Origin: Mycolicibacterium aurum
GTDB taxonomy: Bacteria > Actinomycetota > Actinomycetes > Mycobacteriales > Mycobacteriaceae
Reading direction: 5' to 3'
DNA length: 64,000 bases
NCBI GenBank assembly: GCA_900078775.1
Contig: LT549889.1
Span: 3,968,001-4,032,000, forward strand
Notes under the pieces: generated by a model
Told to the model about the DNA's origin: nothing
Seen by the model: only the letters and a program-made list of their open reading frames with translations
Database searches by the model: none
Position numbers and translations under genes: made by a program
Part shown: positions 54,198-62,700 of the stretch, piece by piece
Numbering within the stretch: position 1 is the first letter of the stretch
Layout: every line of letters starts with the position of its first letter

Positions 54198-54946
54198 GAG
54201 CGGATGATCTGTCCGCCGTCGACGTTGAAGATCTGTCCGGTGATCCACTTGGCCTCGTCGGAGAGCAGGAACAGGCACATGCCGACCAGATCCTCGGGCT
54301 GCCCCATCCGCGACAGCGGGATGTTCTTCACGATGTCGGCCACCATCTCCTGCGGGGTGGTGGTGCGGTTGGCCTCGGTGTCGATCGGCCCCGGGGCGAT
54401 GGCGTTGATCCGGATGTTCTGGCCGCCGAGTTCGCGGGAGAGCTGCTGGGTCAGCCCGTTGATGCCGACCTTGGCCAGGCCGTAGAAGTTTGCGTAGAGC
54501 CATGCGGCGGTGGAGGATTGGTTGACGATCGCACCGCCGCCCCGCTTGGCCATTTTCTTGTAGACCGCGCGGGTGCACCACAGCGCACCGTCGAGGTTCA
54601 CGCTCATGAACTTCTTGTAGTACTCCGGGTCCACGGTGACCAGGAAGTCCAGCTTCATCCCGCCGAAGATGGCCGCGTTGTTCACCAGGTAGTCGATGCC
54701 GCCGAACTCGGCCAGCGTGGCGGCGGCCATCTCCTTGGCCGACTCCGGGTCGGAGACGTCGACCCGCACCGCCAGGGCGTTGCCGCCCTCACCCACGATG
54801 CCGTCGGCGACCTTCTGCGCACCCTCGAAGTTGATGTCGGCGACCACGACGGCGGCACCCTGACGTGCCAGCGCCTCGGCGTACGCCTGGCCGATACCGC
54901 CACCGGCGCCGGTGACGATGCCCACCTTGTTGTCGAACTGTCCCAT
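54194..54946 (-). CDS. Short-chain dehydrogenase/reductase (Rv0769-like)
   Basis: A classical SDR of 250 residues with TGAGGGIG (12-19), NNAAI, an active-site serine in NQSSTAAW and the YGLAK dyad. It matches Rv0769. A GGAG site stands before ATG 54946. It lies 10 bp after aldA and overlaps the next gene by 4 bp; it probably oxidises an alcohol or ketone made by a P450 or handed on by the ALDH. Confidence 0.92.
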   Translation of the reverse strand: MGQFDNKVGIVTGAGGGIGQAYAEALARQGAAVVVADINFEGAQKVADGIVGEGGNALAVRVDVSDPESAKEMAAATLAEFGGIDYLVNNAAIFGGMKLDFLVTVDPEYYKKFMSVNLDGALWCTRAVYKKMAKRGGGAIVNQSSTAAWLYANFYGLAKVGINGLTQQLSRELGGQNIRINAIAPGPIDTEANRTTTPQEMVADIVKNIPLSRMGQPEDLVGMCLFLLSDEAKWITGQIFNVDGGQIIRS

Positions 54947-54956
54947 CGAAATCTCC

Positions 54957-56426
54957 TCAGTTGGCCAGCGTTGCAATGAGCTTGGTTTCCAGGTACTCCT
55001 CGAAGCCGGCCACGCCCATCTCGCGGCCGACCCCGGACTGCTTGTAACCGCCGAACGGCGCGTCGGCGGAGTACCAGATGCCGCCGTTGACGTTGACGGT
55101 GCCGACCCGCATCCGTGCCGCGACCGCCTGGGCACGGTCGTCGTCCCCGGAGAACACCGTGCCGGACAAACCGTAGGGCGAGTCGTTGGCGATCCGCACC
55201 GCATCGTCGTCGCCGTCGTGGGCGATCACGGTCAGCACCGGGCCGAAAATCTCCTCGCGGGACACCCTGGCCGAATTGTCCAGCCCGGCAATGACGGTCG
55301 GCTCGATGAAGAAACCGCGGTCCAGATCGGCGGGCCGGCCGCCGCCGCAGGCGAACCGGCCACCCTCGGCGATGGCGGAATCCAGGTAGCCCTGGATCCG
55401 GTCACGCTGCCGCGCCGAGATCACCGGTCCGCACACGGTGCGCTTGCTGTTCGGGTCGCCCGGTTTGATCCCGCCGAGGGTGGCCGCGGTGGCCTCGACG
55501 GCCTCGTCGTAGCGCGCCCTCGGAACGACCAACCGGGTGGTGATGGCGCACCCCTGCCCGGCATGCATGGCGACGGTGAAGGCCGCCATCGCGCAGGCAC
55601 CGCCCAGGTCGGCGTCATCGAGCACCAGGAAGGCGGACTTGCCACCGAGTTCCAGGAACACCTTCTTGATGGTCACCGCGGCGTCGGTCATCACCGCGCG
55701 GCCGGTGGCCGTCGACCCGGTGAACGAGACCATGTCCACCCGCGGATCCTTGGACAGCAGCGCCCCCACCCCGTGGTCGTCGGAGGTGACGATGTTGATG
55801 ACACCGGGCGGGAAATCGGTGTGCTCGGCGATGATCTCGCCGAGCACCGCGGCTGCCCAGGGGGTGTCCGGCGCGGGCTTGAGCACCAGCGTGTTGCCGG
55901 CGGCCAGCGCCGGGCCCACCTTGGCCAGGTTGATCTGATGCGGGAAATTCCACGGGGTGATCGCGCCGACGACGCCGACGGCCTCCCGCGCGACGGTGCG
56001 GTTGGTCGGGATGCCCTGCGGGGTCGCATATCCCAGATCGGTGCGCCACGCGTAGTTCTCCGCGGTGTCGGCGGAGAACGCCAGATCGTCGACCGGGCCC
56101 TCCAGTTGCGCACCCGAGGTCAGCATCCGTGGGGCACCGACCTCGGCGATGGTCAGGTCTCGGAGTTCCTCGATGTCGGCCTGCAACGCTTCCCGCAGCT
56201 GGCGCAGGCAGCGCACCCGCAACTCGGTGTCGGTGGACCAGTCGGTGGTGTCGAAGGCGGTCCGGGCCGCGCCGATGGCCGCGCTCATATCCGTCTCGTC
56301 GGCGTTCGCCGCGACGCCGAGCACCTCTTCGGTGGCCGGGTTGATCGTCTGGAACGTGCCCGCACTTCCGGCGACCAGCTTGCCGTCGATGAACAATCGG
56401 CTCTCGCGATCGGCCAGAATCGACAT
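54957..56426 (-). CDS. aldA: NAD-dependent aldehyde dehydrogenase AldA
   Basis: A 489-residue ALDH, counterpart of Rv0768. The catalytic cysteine is C293 (AGQGCAITT), the general base E259 (LELGGKSAF), and the NAD motif is FTGSTATGR. The start at 56426 is preceded by GAGGAG. It is the first gene of a five-gene operon and sits divergent from a TetR gene. A TGGACAAGTGTCC operator lies 34 bp upstream of its start. Confidence 0.93.
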   Translation of the reverse strand: MSILADRESRLFIDGKLVAGSAGTFQTINPATEEVLGVAANADETDMSAAIGAARTAFDTTDWSTDTELRVRCLRQLREALQADIEELRDLTIAEVGAPRMLTSGAQLEGPVDDLAFSADTAENYAWRTDLGYATPQGIPTNRTVAREAVGVVGAITPWNFPHQINLAKVGPALAAGNTLVLKPAPDTPWAAAVLGEIIAEHTDFPPGVINIVTSDDHGVGALLSKDPRVDMVSFTGSTATGRAVMTDAAVTIKKVFLELGGKSAFLVLDDADLGGACAMAAFTVAMHAGQGCAITTRLVVPRARYDEAVEATAATLGGIKPGDPNSKRTVCGPVISARQRDRIQGYLDSAIAEGGRFACGGGRPADLDRGFFIEPTVIAGLDNSARVSREEIFGPVLTVIAHDGDDDAVRIANDSPYGLSGTVFSGDDDRAQAVAARMRVGTVNVNGGIWYSADAPFGGYKQSGVGREMGVAGFEEYLETKLIATLAN

Positions 56427-56459
56427 CCCACTCCTCGGGTTTCGGTGGTCCACATTCTC

Positions 56460-56473
56460 TGGACAAGTGTCCG
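56460..56473. promoter_or_regulatory. Operator copy 1 for the divergent TetR (aldA side)
   Basis: TGGACAAGTGTCCG has the same TGGACA-NN-TGTCC layout as the operator at 56618. It lies 34 bp before aldA, a normal place for repression. Confidence 0.7.
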
Positions 56474-56617
56474 ACAACAGTCCACCGCACCATAACCTCG
56501 GGTCCGCGGCGGTGGCAAGGCTGCCGAGCCGACGACCCAGGTTGCGCCCCCGGACACCGCCTCTGCACTGCGGTTTCAGCCCCGGTACTTGCTCCCGCCG
56601 GATGTCATCCGATAACT
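56474..56617. other. Divergent intergenic region aldA/tetR
   Basis: About 140 bp between the two operators, GC-rich, with no gene. A TAACTT -10 for tetR is at 56613-56618. No third copy of the TGGACA repeat was seen. Confidence 0.4.
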
Positions 56618-56631
56618 TGGACATGTGTCCA
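56618..56631. promoter_or_regulatory. Operator copy 2 overlapping tetR -10 and start codon
   Basis: TGGACATGTGTCCA is a 6-2-6 palindrome. It overlaps the last base of the TAACTT -10 and covers the GTG start codon at 56625. Repressor here would block its own leaderless transcription. Confidence 0.75.
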
Positions 56632-57239
56632 GCGATCCGGTGGTGGCCGTCACAGGCGAGTCCGACGGCAAGCCAGGTGAGACGCCGCGCAACCGACGGC
56701 AGGAGGAGACCTTCCGCAAGGTCGTCGCCGCCGGCATGGAGATGCTGCGCGAGTCGTCCTACGCGGACCTCACGGTGCGCGCCGTCGCGGCCCGGGCCAA
56801 GGTCGCCCCGGCCACCGCGTACACCTACTTCTCCTCGAAGAATCACCTGATCGCCGAGGTGTACCTCGACCTGGTGAAGCGGGTCCCCTACTTCACCGAT
56901 GTCAACGACTCGATGGCCACCCGTGTCGACAAGGCCGTGCGAGCCCTCACCCTCGTCGTCGCCGACGAACCCGAGGTCGCCGCGGCCTGCACCACCGCAC
57001 TGATGAGCGGCAGCAGCGACCCCGCGGTCCGCAAGGTGCGGGACCGGATCGGCGCCGAGATCCACAAGCGCATCCGCTCCGCCGTGGGCCCGGACGCCGA
57101 CCCCCGGATCGTGTCCGCACTGGAGATGACGTTCTTCGGCGCACTCGTCAACGCCGGCAGCGGCGCCTTCACCTACCACCAGATCGCCGACCGGCTCACC
57201 TACGTCGTCGGACTGATCCTGGGCGAGGAGTCCAAATGA
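56625..57239 (+). CDS. TetR family regulator of the aldA/cyp123 divergon
   Basis: A 204-residue TetR protein, counterpart of Rv0767c. The HTH is ADLTVRAVAARAKVAPATAYTYFSSKNHLIAEV (about 46-78). GTG at 56625 is chosen because of the TAACTT -10 only 6 nt upstream, giving a leaderless transcript that starts inside operator copy 2. It precedes cyp123 with a 4-bp overlap, so regulator and P450 are one unit and autoregulation controls both. It probably also represses the aldA operon through copy 1. Confidence 0.9.
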   Translation: MSSDPVVAVTGESDGKPGETPRNRRQEETFRKVVAAGMEMLRESSYADLTVRAVAARAKVAPATAYTYFSSKNHLIAEVYLDLVKRVPYFTDVNDSMATRVDKAVRALTLVVADEPEVAAACTTALMSGSSDPAVRKVRDRIGAEIHKRIRSAVGPDADPRIVSALEMTFFGALVNAGSGAFTYHQIADRLTYVVGLILGEESK

Positions 57240-58438
57240 GCTCACCTACGGTCGATTTGATCCTCGACCCGTACAACTACGACTTCCACGAGGACCCGTA
57301 CCCGTACTACAAGCGGCTGCGTGACGAGGCCCCGCTGTACCACAACGAGGAGCTGAAGTTCTGGGCGTTGTCCCGGCACGCCGATGTGGTGGCGGGCTTC
57401 CGTAACAACGTCGCCCTGTCCAACAAGCACGGGGTGTCCCTGGACCCGATCTCGCGCAATGACGAGGCGCACCGGGTGATGTCGTTCCTGGCCCTCGACG
57501 ACCCGGGCCATCTGCGGTTGCGCACCCTGGTGTCCAAGGGCTTCACGCCGCGGCGTATCCGGGAACTGGAGGGCCGGGTCACCGAGATCGCGGTACAACA
57601 CCTCGATTCCGCTCTGCAGTCCGAAACATTCGACTACGTGGACGATTTCGCGGGTAAGCTGCCGATGGACGTGATCTCGGAGCTGATGGGGGTGCCCGAC
57701 GAGGACCGGGTCCGCATCCGCGCCCAGGCCGACGCGGTGATGCACCGCGAGGACGGCGTCGCCGACGTACCGGCCTCGGCCATCGAGGCCTCCGGTGAAC
57801 TCCTGGTCTACTACGCCGACATGGTCAAGCAACGCCGCAAGCGCCCCAGCGACGACCTGACCTCGGCGCTGGTGGAGGCCGAGATCGACGGGGACAAGCT
57901 CACCGACGACGAGATCATGGCGTTCCTGTTCCTGATGGTGGTCGCCGGCAACGAGACCACCACCAAACTGCTGGCCAATGCCGCCTACTGGGGTTACAAG
58001 AATCCCGATCAGCTGGCCCCGGTGTTCGACGACCACGACCTGGTGACGCCCTGGGTGGAGGAGACGCTGCGTTATGACGCCTCCAGTCAGATCCTGGCTC
58101 GCGCGGTGGTCGAGGACATCACCTTCTACGACATCACCGTGCCCGCAGGCGATGTGCTGGTCCTGCTGATCGGCTCGGCCAACCGTGACGAACGCGTCTT
58201 CGCGGATCCCGATGCGTACCGCATCGATCGTGAGATCGGCCCGAAGCTGGTGAGTTTCGGTAGCGGCGCACACTTCTGCCTCGGCGCGCACCTGGCCCGG
58301 ATGGAGGCCCGGGTGGCGCTGACCGAACTGTTCAAGCGCATCCGCAGGTACGAGATCGACGAGGCCAGGTCCGTGCGGGTGCACTCCAGCAGCGTCCGCG
58401 GATTCGCCCACCTCCCGATGACCGTCCAGCTCCGCTGA
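57236..58438 (+). CDS. cyp123: Cytochrome P450 CYP123
   Basis: A 400-residue P450, counterpart of Rv0766c. Haem loop FGSGAHFCLGAHLAR with C348, I-helix VVAGNETTTK, and ETLRYDASSQ as ExxR region. The substrate is unknown. The ATG overlaps the tetR stop and the SDR gene follows after 18 bp. Its redox partner is probably the ferredoxin at 60639 in the same cluster. Confidence 0.9.
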   Translation: MSSPTVDLILDPYNYDFHEDPYPYYKRLRDEAPLYHNEELKFWALSRHADVVAGFRNNVALSNKHGVSLDPISRNDEAHRVMSFLALDDPGHLRLRTLVSKGFTPRRIRELEGRVTEIAVQHLDSALQSETFDYVDDFAGKLPMDVISELMGVPDEDRVRIRAQADAVMHREDGVADVPASAIEASGELLVYYADMVKQRRKRPSDDLTSALVEAEIDGDKLTDDEIMAFLFLMVVAGNETTTKLLANAAYWGYKNPDQLAPVFDDHDLVTPWVEETLRYDASSQILARAVVEDITFYDITVPAGDVLVLLIGSANRDERVFADPDAYRIDREIGPKLVSFGSGAHFCLGAHLARMEARVALTELFKRIRRYEIDEARSVRVHSSSVRGFAHLPMTVQLR

Positions 58439-58456
58439 GCCCGAAAGGCCCGATTC

Positions 58457-59281
58457 ATGCCAAGATTTGATCCCCTCCCCGACCGCCGGCCCGCGCTGGT
58501 CGCCGGTGCGTCCTCCGGAATCGGTGAGGCGACCGCGATCAAGCTCGCCGCCAACGGTTTCCCGGTCGCCCTCGGTGCACGCCGGGTGGAGAAGCTGCAG
58601 GAGATCGTCGGCAAGATCCGCGCCGACGGCGGTGAGGCGATCGCGGTGCACCTCGATGTCACCGACCCCGACTCGGTGAAGGCCGCCGTCGAGCAGACCG
58701 TCTCCGAACTCGGGGAGATCGAGGTGCTGGTCGCCGGGGCCGGGGACACCAACTTCGGCAAGTTGTACGAGATGAGCACCGACGAGTTCACCGATCAGCT
58801 GCAGATCCATCTGGTCGGGGCCAACCGGCTCGCCACCACGGTGCTGCCCGGCATGATCGAACGCCGGCGCGGGGACCTGATCTTCGTCGGATCCGATGTG
58901 GCCCTGCGGCAGCGGCCACACATGGGTGCCTACGGCGCCGCCAAGGCGGGTCTGGTCGCGATGGTGACCAACCTGCAGATGGAACTGGAGGGCACCGGGG
59001 TGCGTGCCTCGATCGTGCACCCGGGTCCGACCATGACCTCGATGGGCTGGAGCCTGCCCGCCGAGAAGATCGGCCCCGCGCTGGAGGATTGGGCCAAGTG
59101 GGGTCAGGCGCGGCATGACTACTTCATGCGCGCCGCCGACCTGGCCCGTGCCATCGCGTTCGTCGCCGAGACCCCACGCGGCCATTACATCGCGAACATG
59201 GAACTGCAGCCCGAGGCCCCGCTCGCGGATGTCAAGGACCGTCAGAAACTTGCTCTCGGCGAGGAGGGAATGCCGTCATGA
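58457..59281 (+). CDS. Short-chain dehydrogenase (Rv0765c-like)
   Basis: A 274-residue SDR with GASSGIGEA and the YGAAK dyad; the N-terminus PALVAGASSGIG is classical. It matches Rv0765c. Its 3' end overlaps the cyp51 start by 4 bp, so the SDR is translated with sterol demethylase. Acting on a 3-keto or hydroxyl group of the CYP51/CYP123 substrate is a reasonable guess. Confidence 0.9.
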   Translation: MPRFDPLPDRRPALVAGASSGIGEATAIKLAANGFPVALGARRVEKLQEIVGKIRADGGEAIAVHLDVTDPDSVKAAVEQTVSELGEIEVLVAGAGDTNFGKLYEMSTDEFTDQLQIHLVGANRLATTVLPGMIERRRGDLIFVGSDVALRQRPHMGAYGAAKAGLVAMVTNLQMELEGTGVRASIVHPGPTMTSMGWSLPAEKIGPALEDWAKWGQARHDYFMRAADLARAIAFVAETPRGHYIANMELQPEAPLADVKDRQKLALGEEGMPS

Positions 59282-60633
59282 CGACCGCGATCGTGCCCCG
59301 GGTCTCCGGCGGCGAGGAGGAGCACGGCCACCTCGAGGAGTTCCGCACCGACCCGATCGGTCTGATGAAGCGAGTGCGGCAGGAATGCGGGGATGTCGGC
59401 TGGTTCCAGCTCGCGGACAAGCAGGTGGTGCTGCTGTCCGGCGCGGAGGCCAACGAGTTCTTCTTCCGCTCCAGCGACAGTGAACTCAACCAGGCCGAGG
59501 CCTACCCGTTCATGACACCGATCTTCGGTGAGGGCGTGGTGTTCGACGCCGATCCGGAACGCCGGGCGGAGATGCTGCACAACACCGCACTGCGCGGGGA
59601 GCAGATGAAGGGGCACGCCGCCACCATCGAGAACGAGGTGAAGAAGATCATCGCCGGGTGGGGCGATGAAGGCGAGATCGAACTGCTCGACTTCTTCTCC
59701 GAGCTGACGATCTACACCTCGACGGCCTGCCTGATCGGCCTGAAGTTCCGCGAACAGCTCGACAGCCGGTTCGCGCACTACTACCACCAGCTCGAGCGCG
59801 GTACCGACCCGCTCTGCTATGTCGACCCGTACCTGGACATCGAGAGTTTCCGGATCCGTGACGAGTCCCGCGTCAAGCTCGTGGCGCTGGTGCAGGAGAT
59901 CATGGACGGCCGGATCGCCAATCCTCCCAAGGGCAAAGAGGATCGCGACCTGCTCGACGTGCTGGTGTCCATCAAGGATGAGGACGGCAACCCGCGGTTC
60001 TCGGCCAACGAGGTCACCGGCATGTTCATCTCGCTGATGTTCGCCGGCCACCACACCAGTTCCGGGACGTCGGCGTGGACGCTGATCGAGCTGATCCGGC
60101 ACGCCGACATCTACGCCGAGGTCCGGGCCGAGCTCGACGAGCTCTACGCCGACGGGCAGGAGGTGAGTTTCCATGCGCTGCGCCAGATCCCGAAGCTGGA
60201 CAACGTCGTCAAGGAGACCCTGCGTCTGCACCCCCCGCTGATCATCCTGATGCGGGTGGCCCAGGACGAGTTCGAGGTCAAGGGCCTGCCCATCCACAAG
60301 GGCGACTTCGTCGCGGCGTCGCCGGCGATCTCCAACCGGATTCCCGAGGACTTCCCGGATCCGGACGCGTTCCTTCCGGACCGGTACAACAAGCCCGAGC
60401 AGGCCGACATCGCGAACCGGTGGACGTGGATCCCCTTCGGTGCGGGCAAGCACCGCTGCGTGGGTGCCGCGTTCGCACAGATGCAGATCAAGGCGATCTT
60501 CTCGGTGCTGCTGCGCGAGTACGAGTTCGAGATGGCGCAGCCGCCGGAAAGCTACCGCAACGACCACTCGAAGATGGTGGTGCAGCTGGCGCAGCCGGCC
60601 AAGGTCCGCTACCGCAAGCGCGCCAAGGACTGA
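59278..60633 (+). CDS. cyp51: Sterol 14-alpha-demethylase CYP51
   Basis: A 451-residue P450 with the CYP51 signature helix B'-C YPFMTPIFGEGVVFDA and I-helix FAGHHTSSG. Haem loop FGAGKHRCVGAAFAQ places the ligand at C394, the same number as in M. tuberculosis CYP51. It removes the 14-alpha-methyl group of sterols; the physiological mycobacterial substrate remains unclear because the organism has no full sterol pathway. It lies between an SDR and a ferredoxin and is the target of azoles. Confidence 0.97.
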   Translation: MTTAIVPRVSGGEEEHGHLEEFRTDPIGLMKRVRQECGDVGWFQLADKQVVLLSGAEANEFFFRSSDSELNQAEAYPFMTPIFGEGVVFDADPERRAEMLHNTALRGEQMKGHAATIENEVKKIIAGWGDEGEIELLDFFSELTIYTSTACLIGLKFREQLDSRFAHYYHQLERGTDPLCYVDPYLDIESFRIRDESRVKLVALVQEIMDGRIANPPKGKEDRDLLDVLVSIKDEDGNPRFSANEVTGMFISLMFAGHHTSSGTSAWTLIELIRHADIYAEVRAELDELYADGQEVSFHALRQIPKLDNVVKETLRLHPPLIILMRVAQDEFEVKGLPIHKGDFVAASPAISNRIPEDFPDPDAFLPDRYNKPEQADIANRWTWIPFGAGKHRCVGAAFAQMQIKAIFSVLLREYEFEMAQPPESYRNDHSKMVVQLAQPAKVRYRKRAKD

Positions 60634-60638
60634 AAAAG

Positions 60639-60857
60639 ATGAGCGGAAACCGCAGCTACAGAATTCATCTCGACGAGGATCTGTGCCAGGGCCACGCGAT
60701 GTGCGAGCTGGAGGCACCGGACGTCTTCTCCGTGCCCAAACGCGGTGTCGTCGAGATCCTCGACCATGAACCACCCGATGAACTCCGCGACGCGGTCGAG
60801 ATGGCCGTCGAGATGTGTCCCACCCGAGCACTGTCCATCATAGAAAAGGAAGCCTGA
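60639..60857 (+). CDS. fdx: [3Fe-4S] ferredoxin, CYP51 redox partner
   Basis: A 72-residue ferredoxin with C16-x2-H19-x2-C22 and C60-P, where a histidine replaces the second cysteine of the usual 4Fe motif. This pattern of three cysteines indicates a [3Fe-4S] cluster. It is the known electron donor gene beside CYP51 (Rv0763c). It starts 5 bp after cyp51, with an AAAAAG run before the ATG serving as a weak ribosome site, and stops 2 bp before the next gene. Confidence 0.93.
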   Translation: MSGNRSYRIHLDEDLCQGHAMCELEAPDVFSVPKRGVVEILDHEPPDELRDAVEMAVEMCPTRALSIIEKEA

Positions 60858-60859
60858 CA

Positions 60860-61399
60860 ATGGCGTCACGAGAGCAACTCGAAGACTGGGTCGAGCGTTG
60901 GCTGCAGGCCAACAAGGACGCCGAGGCGGCCGGTGACTGGAAGCCGCTGGCGGACTTCTACACCTCCGACGCCACCTACGGCTGGAACATCGGGCCCAAG
61001 GAAGACGTCATGTGCGTGGGGAAAGACGAGATCCGGGATATCGCGCTCGGGCTGGAGATGCTCGGCCTGGAGAACTGGTACTACGAGTACCAGCGCACGC
61101 TGATCGACGACAAGCAGAACGAGATCGTCGGCTTCTGGAAGCAGATCGCCAAGAAGAGTGACGGCAGTGAGAGCGAGATCTACGGGATCGGCGGGAGCTG
61201 GTTCCGGCTCAACGATCAACTGCTCATCGAGTGGCAGCGGGACTTCTTCGACTTCGGCCATGTGGCGAAGGGTTACGCCAAGCTCATCGAGTCCGGCGAC
61301 CTGACGCCGCAGATGCAGAAGCGCATCGAACGGTCGCTGTCCGGGGAGAAGCTGCCCGGTTATTACCCGCTGGGGCAGGCCCCGGTCCCGATCTGGTAG
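60860..61399 (+). CDS. NTF2-like protein (Rv0762c type)
   Basis: A 179-residue cone-fold protein with a long N-terminal helix (REQLEDWVERWLQANKDAEAAGDW) and SDATYGWNIGP, counterpart of Rv0762c. The NTF2/SnoaL fold often holds isomerases, hydratases or non-catalytic binders. No active-site dyad is clear. It begins 2 bp after the ferredoxin stop with AGGAA upstream and closes the cyp123-cyp51 operon, which ends in a 9-bp hairpin. Confidence 0.8.
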   Translation: MASREQLEDWVERWLQANKDAEAAGDWKPLADFYTSDATYGWNIGPKEDVMCVGKDEIRDIALGLEMLGLENWYYEYQRTLIDDKQNEIVGFWKQIAKKSDGSESEIYGIGGSWFRLNDQLLIEWQRDFFDFGHVAKGYAKLIESGDLTPQMQKRIERSLSGEKLPGYYPLGQAPVPIW

Positions 61400-61401
61400 G
61401 A

Positions 61402-61423
61402 CAACCAACCACCCGGTTGGTTG
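61402..61423. terminator. Hairpin after the CYP51 operon
   Basis: CAACCAACC (61402-61410), an ACCC loop and GGTTGGTTG (61415-61423) make a 9-bp perfect stem directly after the NTF2-like gene. It could also act as an operator for adhB, whose promoter follows. Confidence 0.65.
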
Positions 61424-61431
61424 CGATGTGA

Positions 61432-61452
61432 CTTAGGTTACTAAGCTATCTT
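61432..61452 (+). promoter_or_regulatory. adhB promoter with CTTAG-GTTA-CTAAG repeat
   Basis: A 5-4-5 inverted repeat (61432-61445) sits over possible -10 boxes TAAGCT (61442-61447) and TATCTT (61447-61452), 40-50 bp before adhB. Regulator unknown. Confidence 0.45.
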
Positions 61453-61493
61453 CGCATCAGTCAGTCACAGTCTCCACGAAAGCAAGGATCTTG

Positions 61494-62624
61494 ATGAAGA
61501 CAAAAGGCGCCATCATCCGGGAGTTCAACCAGCCCTGGTCGATCGAGGAGATCGAGATCGGCGACCCGGTAAAAGATGAGGTCAAGATCCAGATGGAGGC
61601 CTCCGGGATGTGCCATTCCGATCACCATCTGGTGACCGGGGACATCCCGATGTTCGGGTTCCCGGTGCTCGGCGGCCACGAGGGCGCCGGCATCGTCACC
61701 GAGGTCGGCCCGGGTGTGGAGAACGTCAAGCCCGGCGACCACGTCGTGCTGTCGTTCATCCCGTCCTGCGGTGAATGCCCGTCGTGTCAGGCCGGTCTGC
61801 GCAACCTCTGCGATCTCGGCGCGGGCCTGCTGGCCGGTGTCGCCGTCTCCGACGGCACCCACCGGATCCACACCGCCTCGGGCGATCCGGTGTTCCCGAT
61901 GACCCTGCTGGGCACGTTCTCCCCGTACATGGTCGTGCACAAGAGCTCGGTCGTGAAGATCGACGAGTCCATCCCGTTCGAGGTCGCCTGCCTGGTCGGC
62001 TGCGGCGTCACCACCGGCTACGGCTCGGCCGTCCGCAGCGGTGACATCCGCCCCGGCGAGGATGTCGCCATCGTCGGCATCGGCGGCGTCGGCATGGGCG
62101 CCCTGCAGGGCGCGGTCAACGCCGGCGCCCGCAACATCTTCGCCATCGACCCGATCGAGTGGAAGCGCGATCAGGCGCTCAAGTTCGGCGCCACCCACGT
62201 CTACCCGGACATCGAGTCCGCGATGGGCGGCATCGCCGAGGTCACCCACGGCGGCATGGCCCGCAAGACCATCGTCACCGTGGGCGAGCTCAAGGGTAAG
62301 GACGTCGACAGCTACCTGAGCATCACCAGCAAGGGCGGCACCTGCGTGCTGACCGCGGTGGGCAGCATGTCCGACACGAACGTGACGCTGAACCTGTCGA
62401 TGCTGACCCTGCTGCAGAAGAACCTGCAGGGCACCATCTTCGGCGGCGGCAACCCGCACCATGACATCCCGCTGCTGCTGTCGATGTACAAGGCCGGCCG
62501 GCTGAACCTCGACGACATGGTCACCCGACAGTACAAGCTGGAGCAGATCAACGACGGCTACTCCGACATGCTCGAAGGCCGCAACATCCGCGGCGTCATC
62601 CGCTACACCGACGCGGACCGCTAA
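61494..62624 (+). CDS. adhB: Zinc-type (NDMA-dependent) alcohol dehydrogenase AdhB
   Basis: A 376-residue medium-chain dehydrogenase, counterpart of Rv0761c. Catalytic zinc ligands are C40 and H62-E63; the structural zinc cysteines are C92, C95, C98 and C106; the NAD motif is GIGGVGMGALQG. The Rv0761c branch belongs to NDMA-dependent alcohol dehydrogenases, which keep their cofactor bound and may need a mycofactocin-linked acceptor. ATG 61494 is used rather than the TTG at 61491. A palindrome element follows its stop. Confidence 0.92.
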   Translation: MKTKGAIIREFNQPWSIEEIEIGDPVKDEVKIQMEASGMCHSDHHLVTGDIPMFGFPVLGGHEGAGIVTEVGPGVENVKPGDHVVLSFIPSCGECPSCQAGLRNLCDLGAGLLAGVAVSDGTHRIHTASGDPVFPMTLLGTFSPYMVVHKSSVVKIDESIPFEVACLVGCGVTTGYGSAVRSGDIRPGEDVAIVGIGGVGMGALQGAVNAGARNIFAIDPIEWKRDQALKFGATHVYPDIESAMGGIAEVTHGGMARKTIVTVGELKGKDVDSYLSITSKGGTCVLTAVGSMSDTNVTLNLSMLTLLQKNLQGTIFGGGNPHHDIPLLLSMYKAGRLNLDDMVTRQYKLEQINDGYSDMLEGRNIRGVIRYTDADR

Positions 62625-62627
62625 CCC

Positions 62628-62678
62628 GTGATTTGTGGAGTCTTAGCCGTAATGATTGCGGCTAAGACTCCACAGATC
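62628..62678. repeat. REP-like palindromic element, copy 2
   Basis: A 51-nt element beginning GTGATTTGTGGAGT like copy 1; the stem extends 2 nt further to 62680 and reaches 25 bp with two G-U pairs and a TGA loop. It lies between two same-strand genes, 3 nt after the adhB stop. Confidence 0.8.
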
Positions 62679-62700
62679 ACCGAAAAGGACATCGCAAAAC

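Noticed and set aside
61432..61450. IdeR (iron) box upstream of adhB because of TTAGGTTA
   Set aside because: Only the left half matches the 19-bp consensus; the right half does not.
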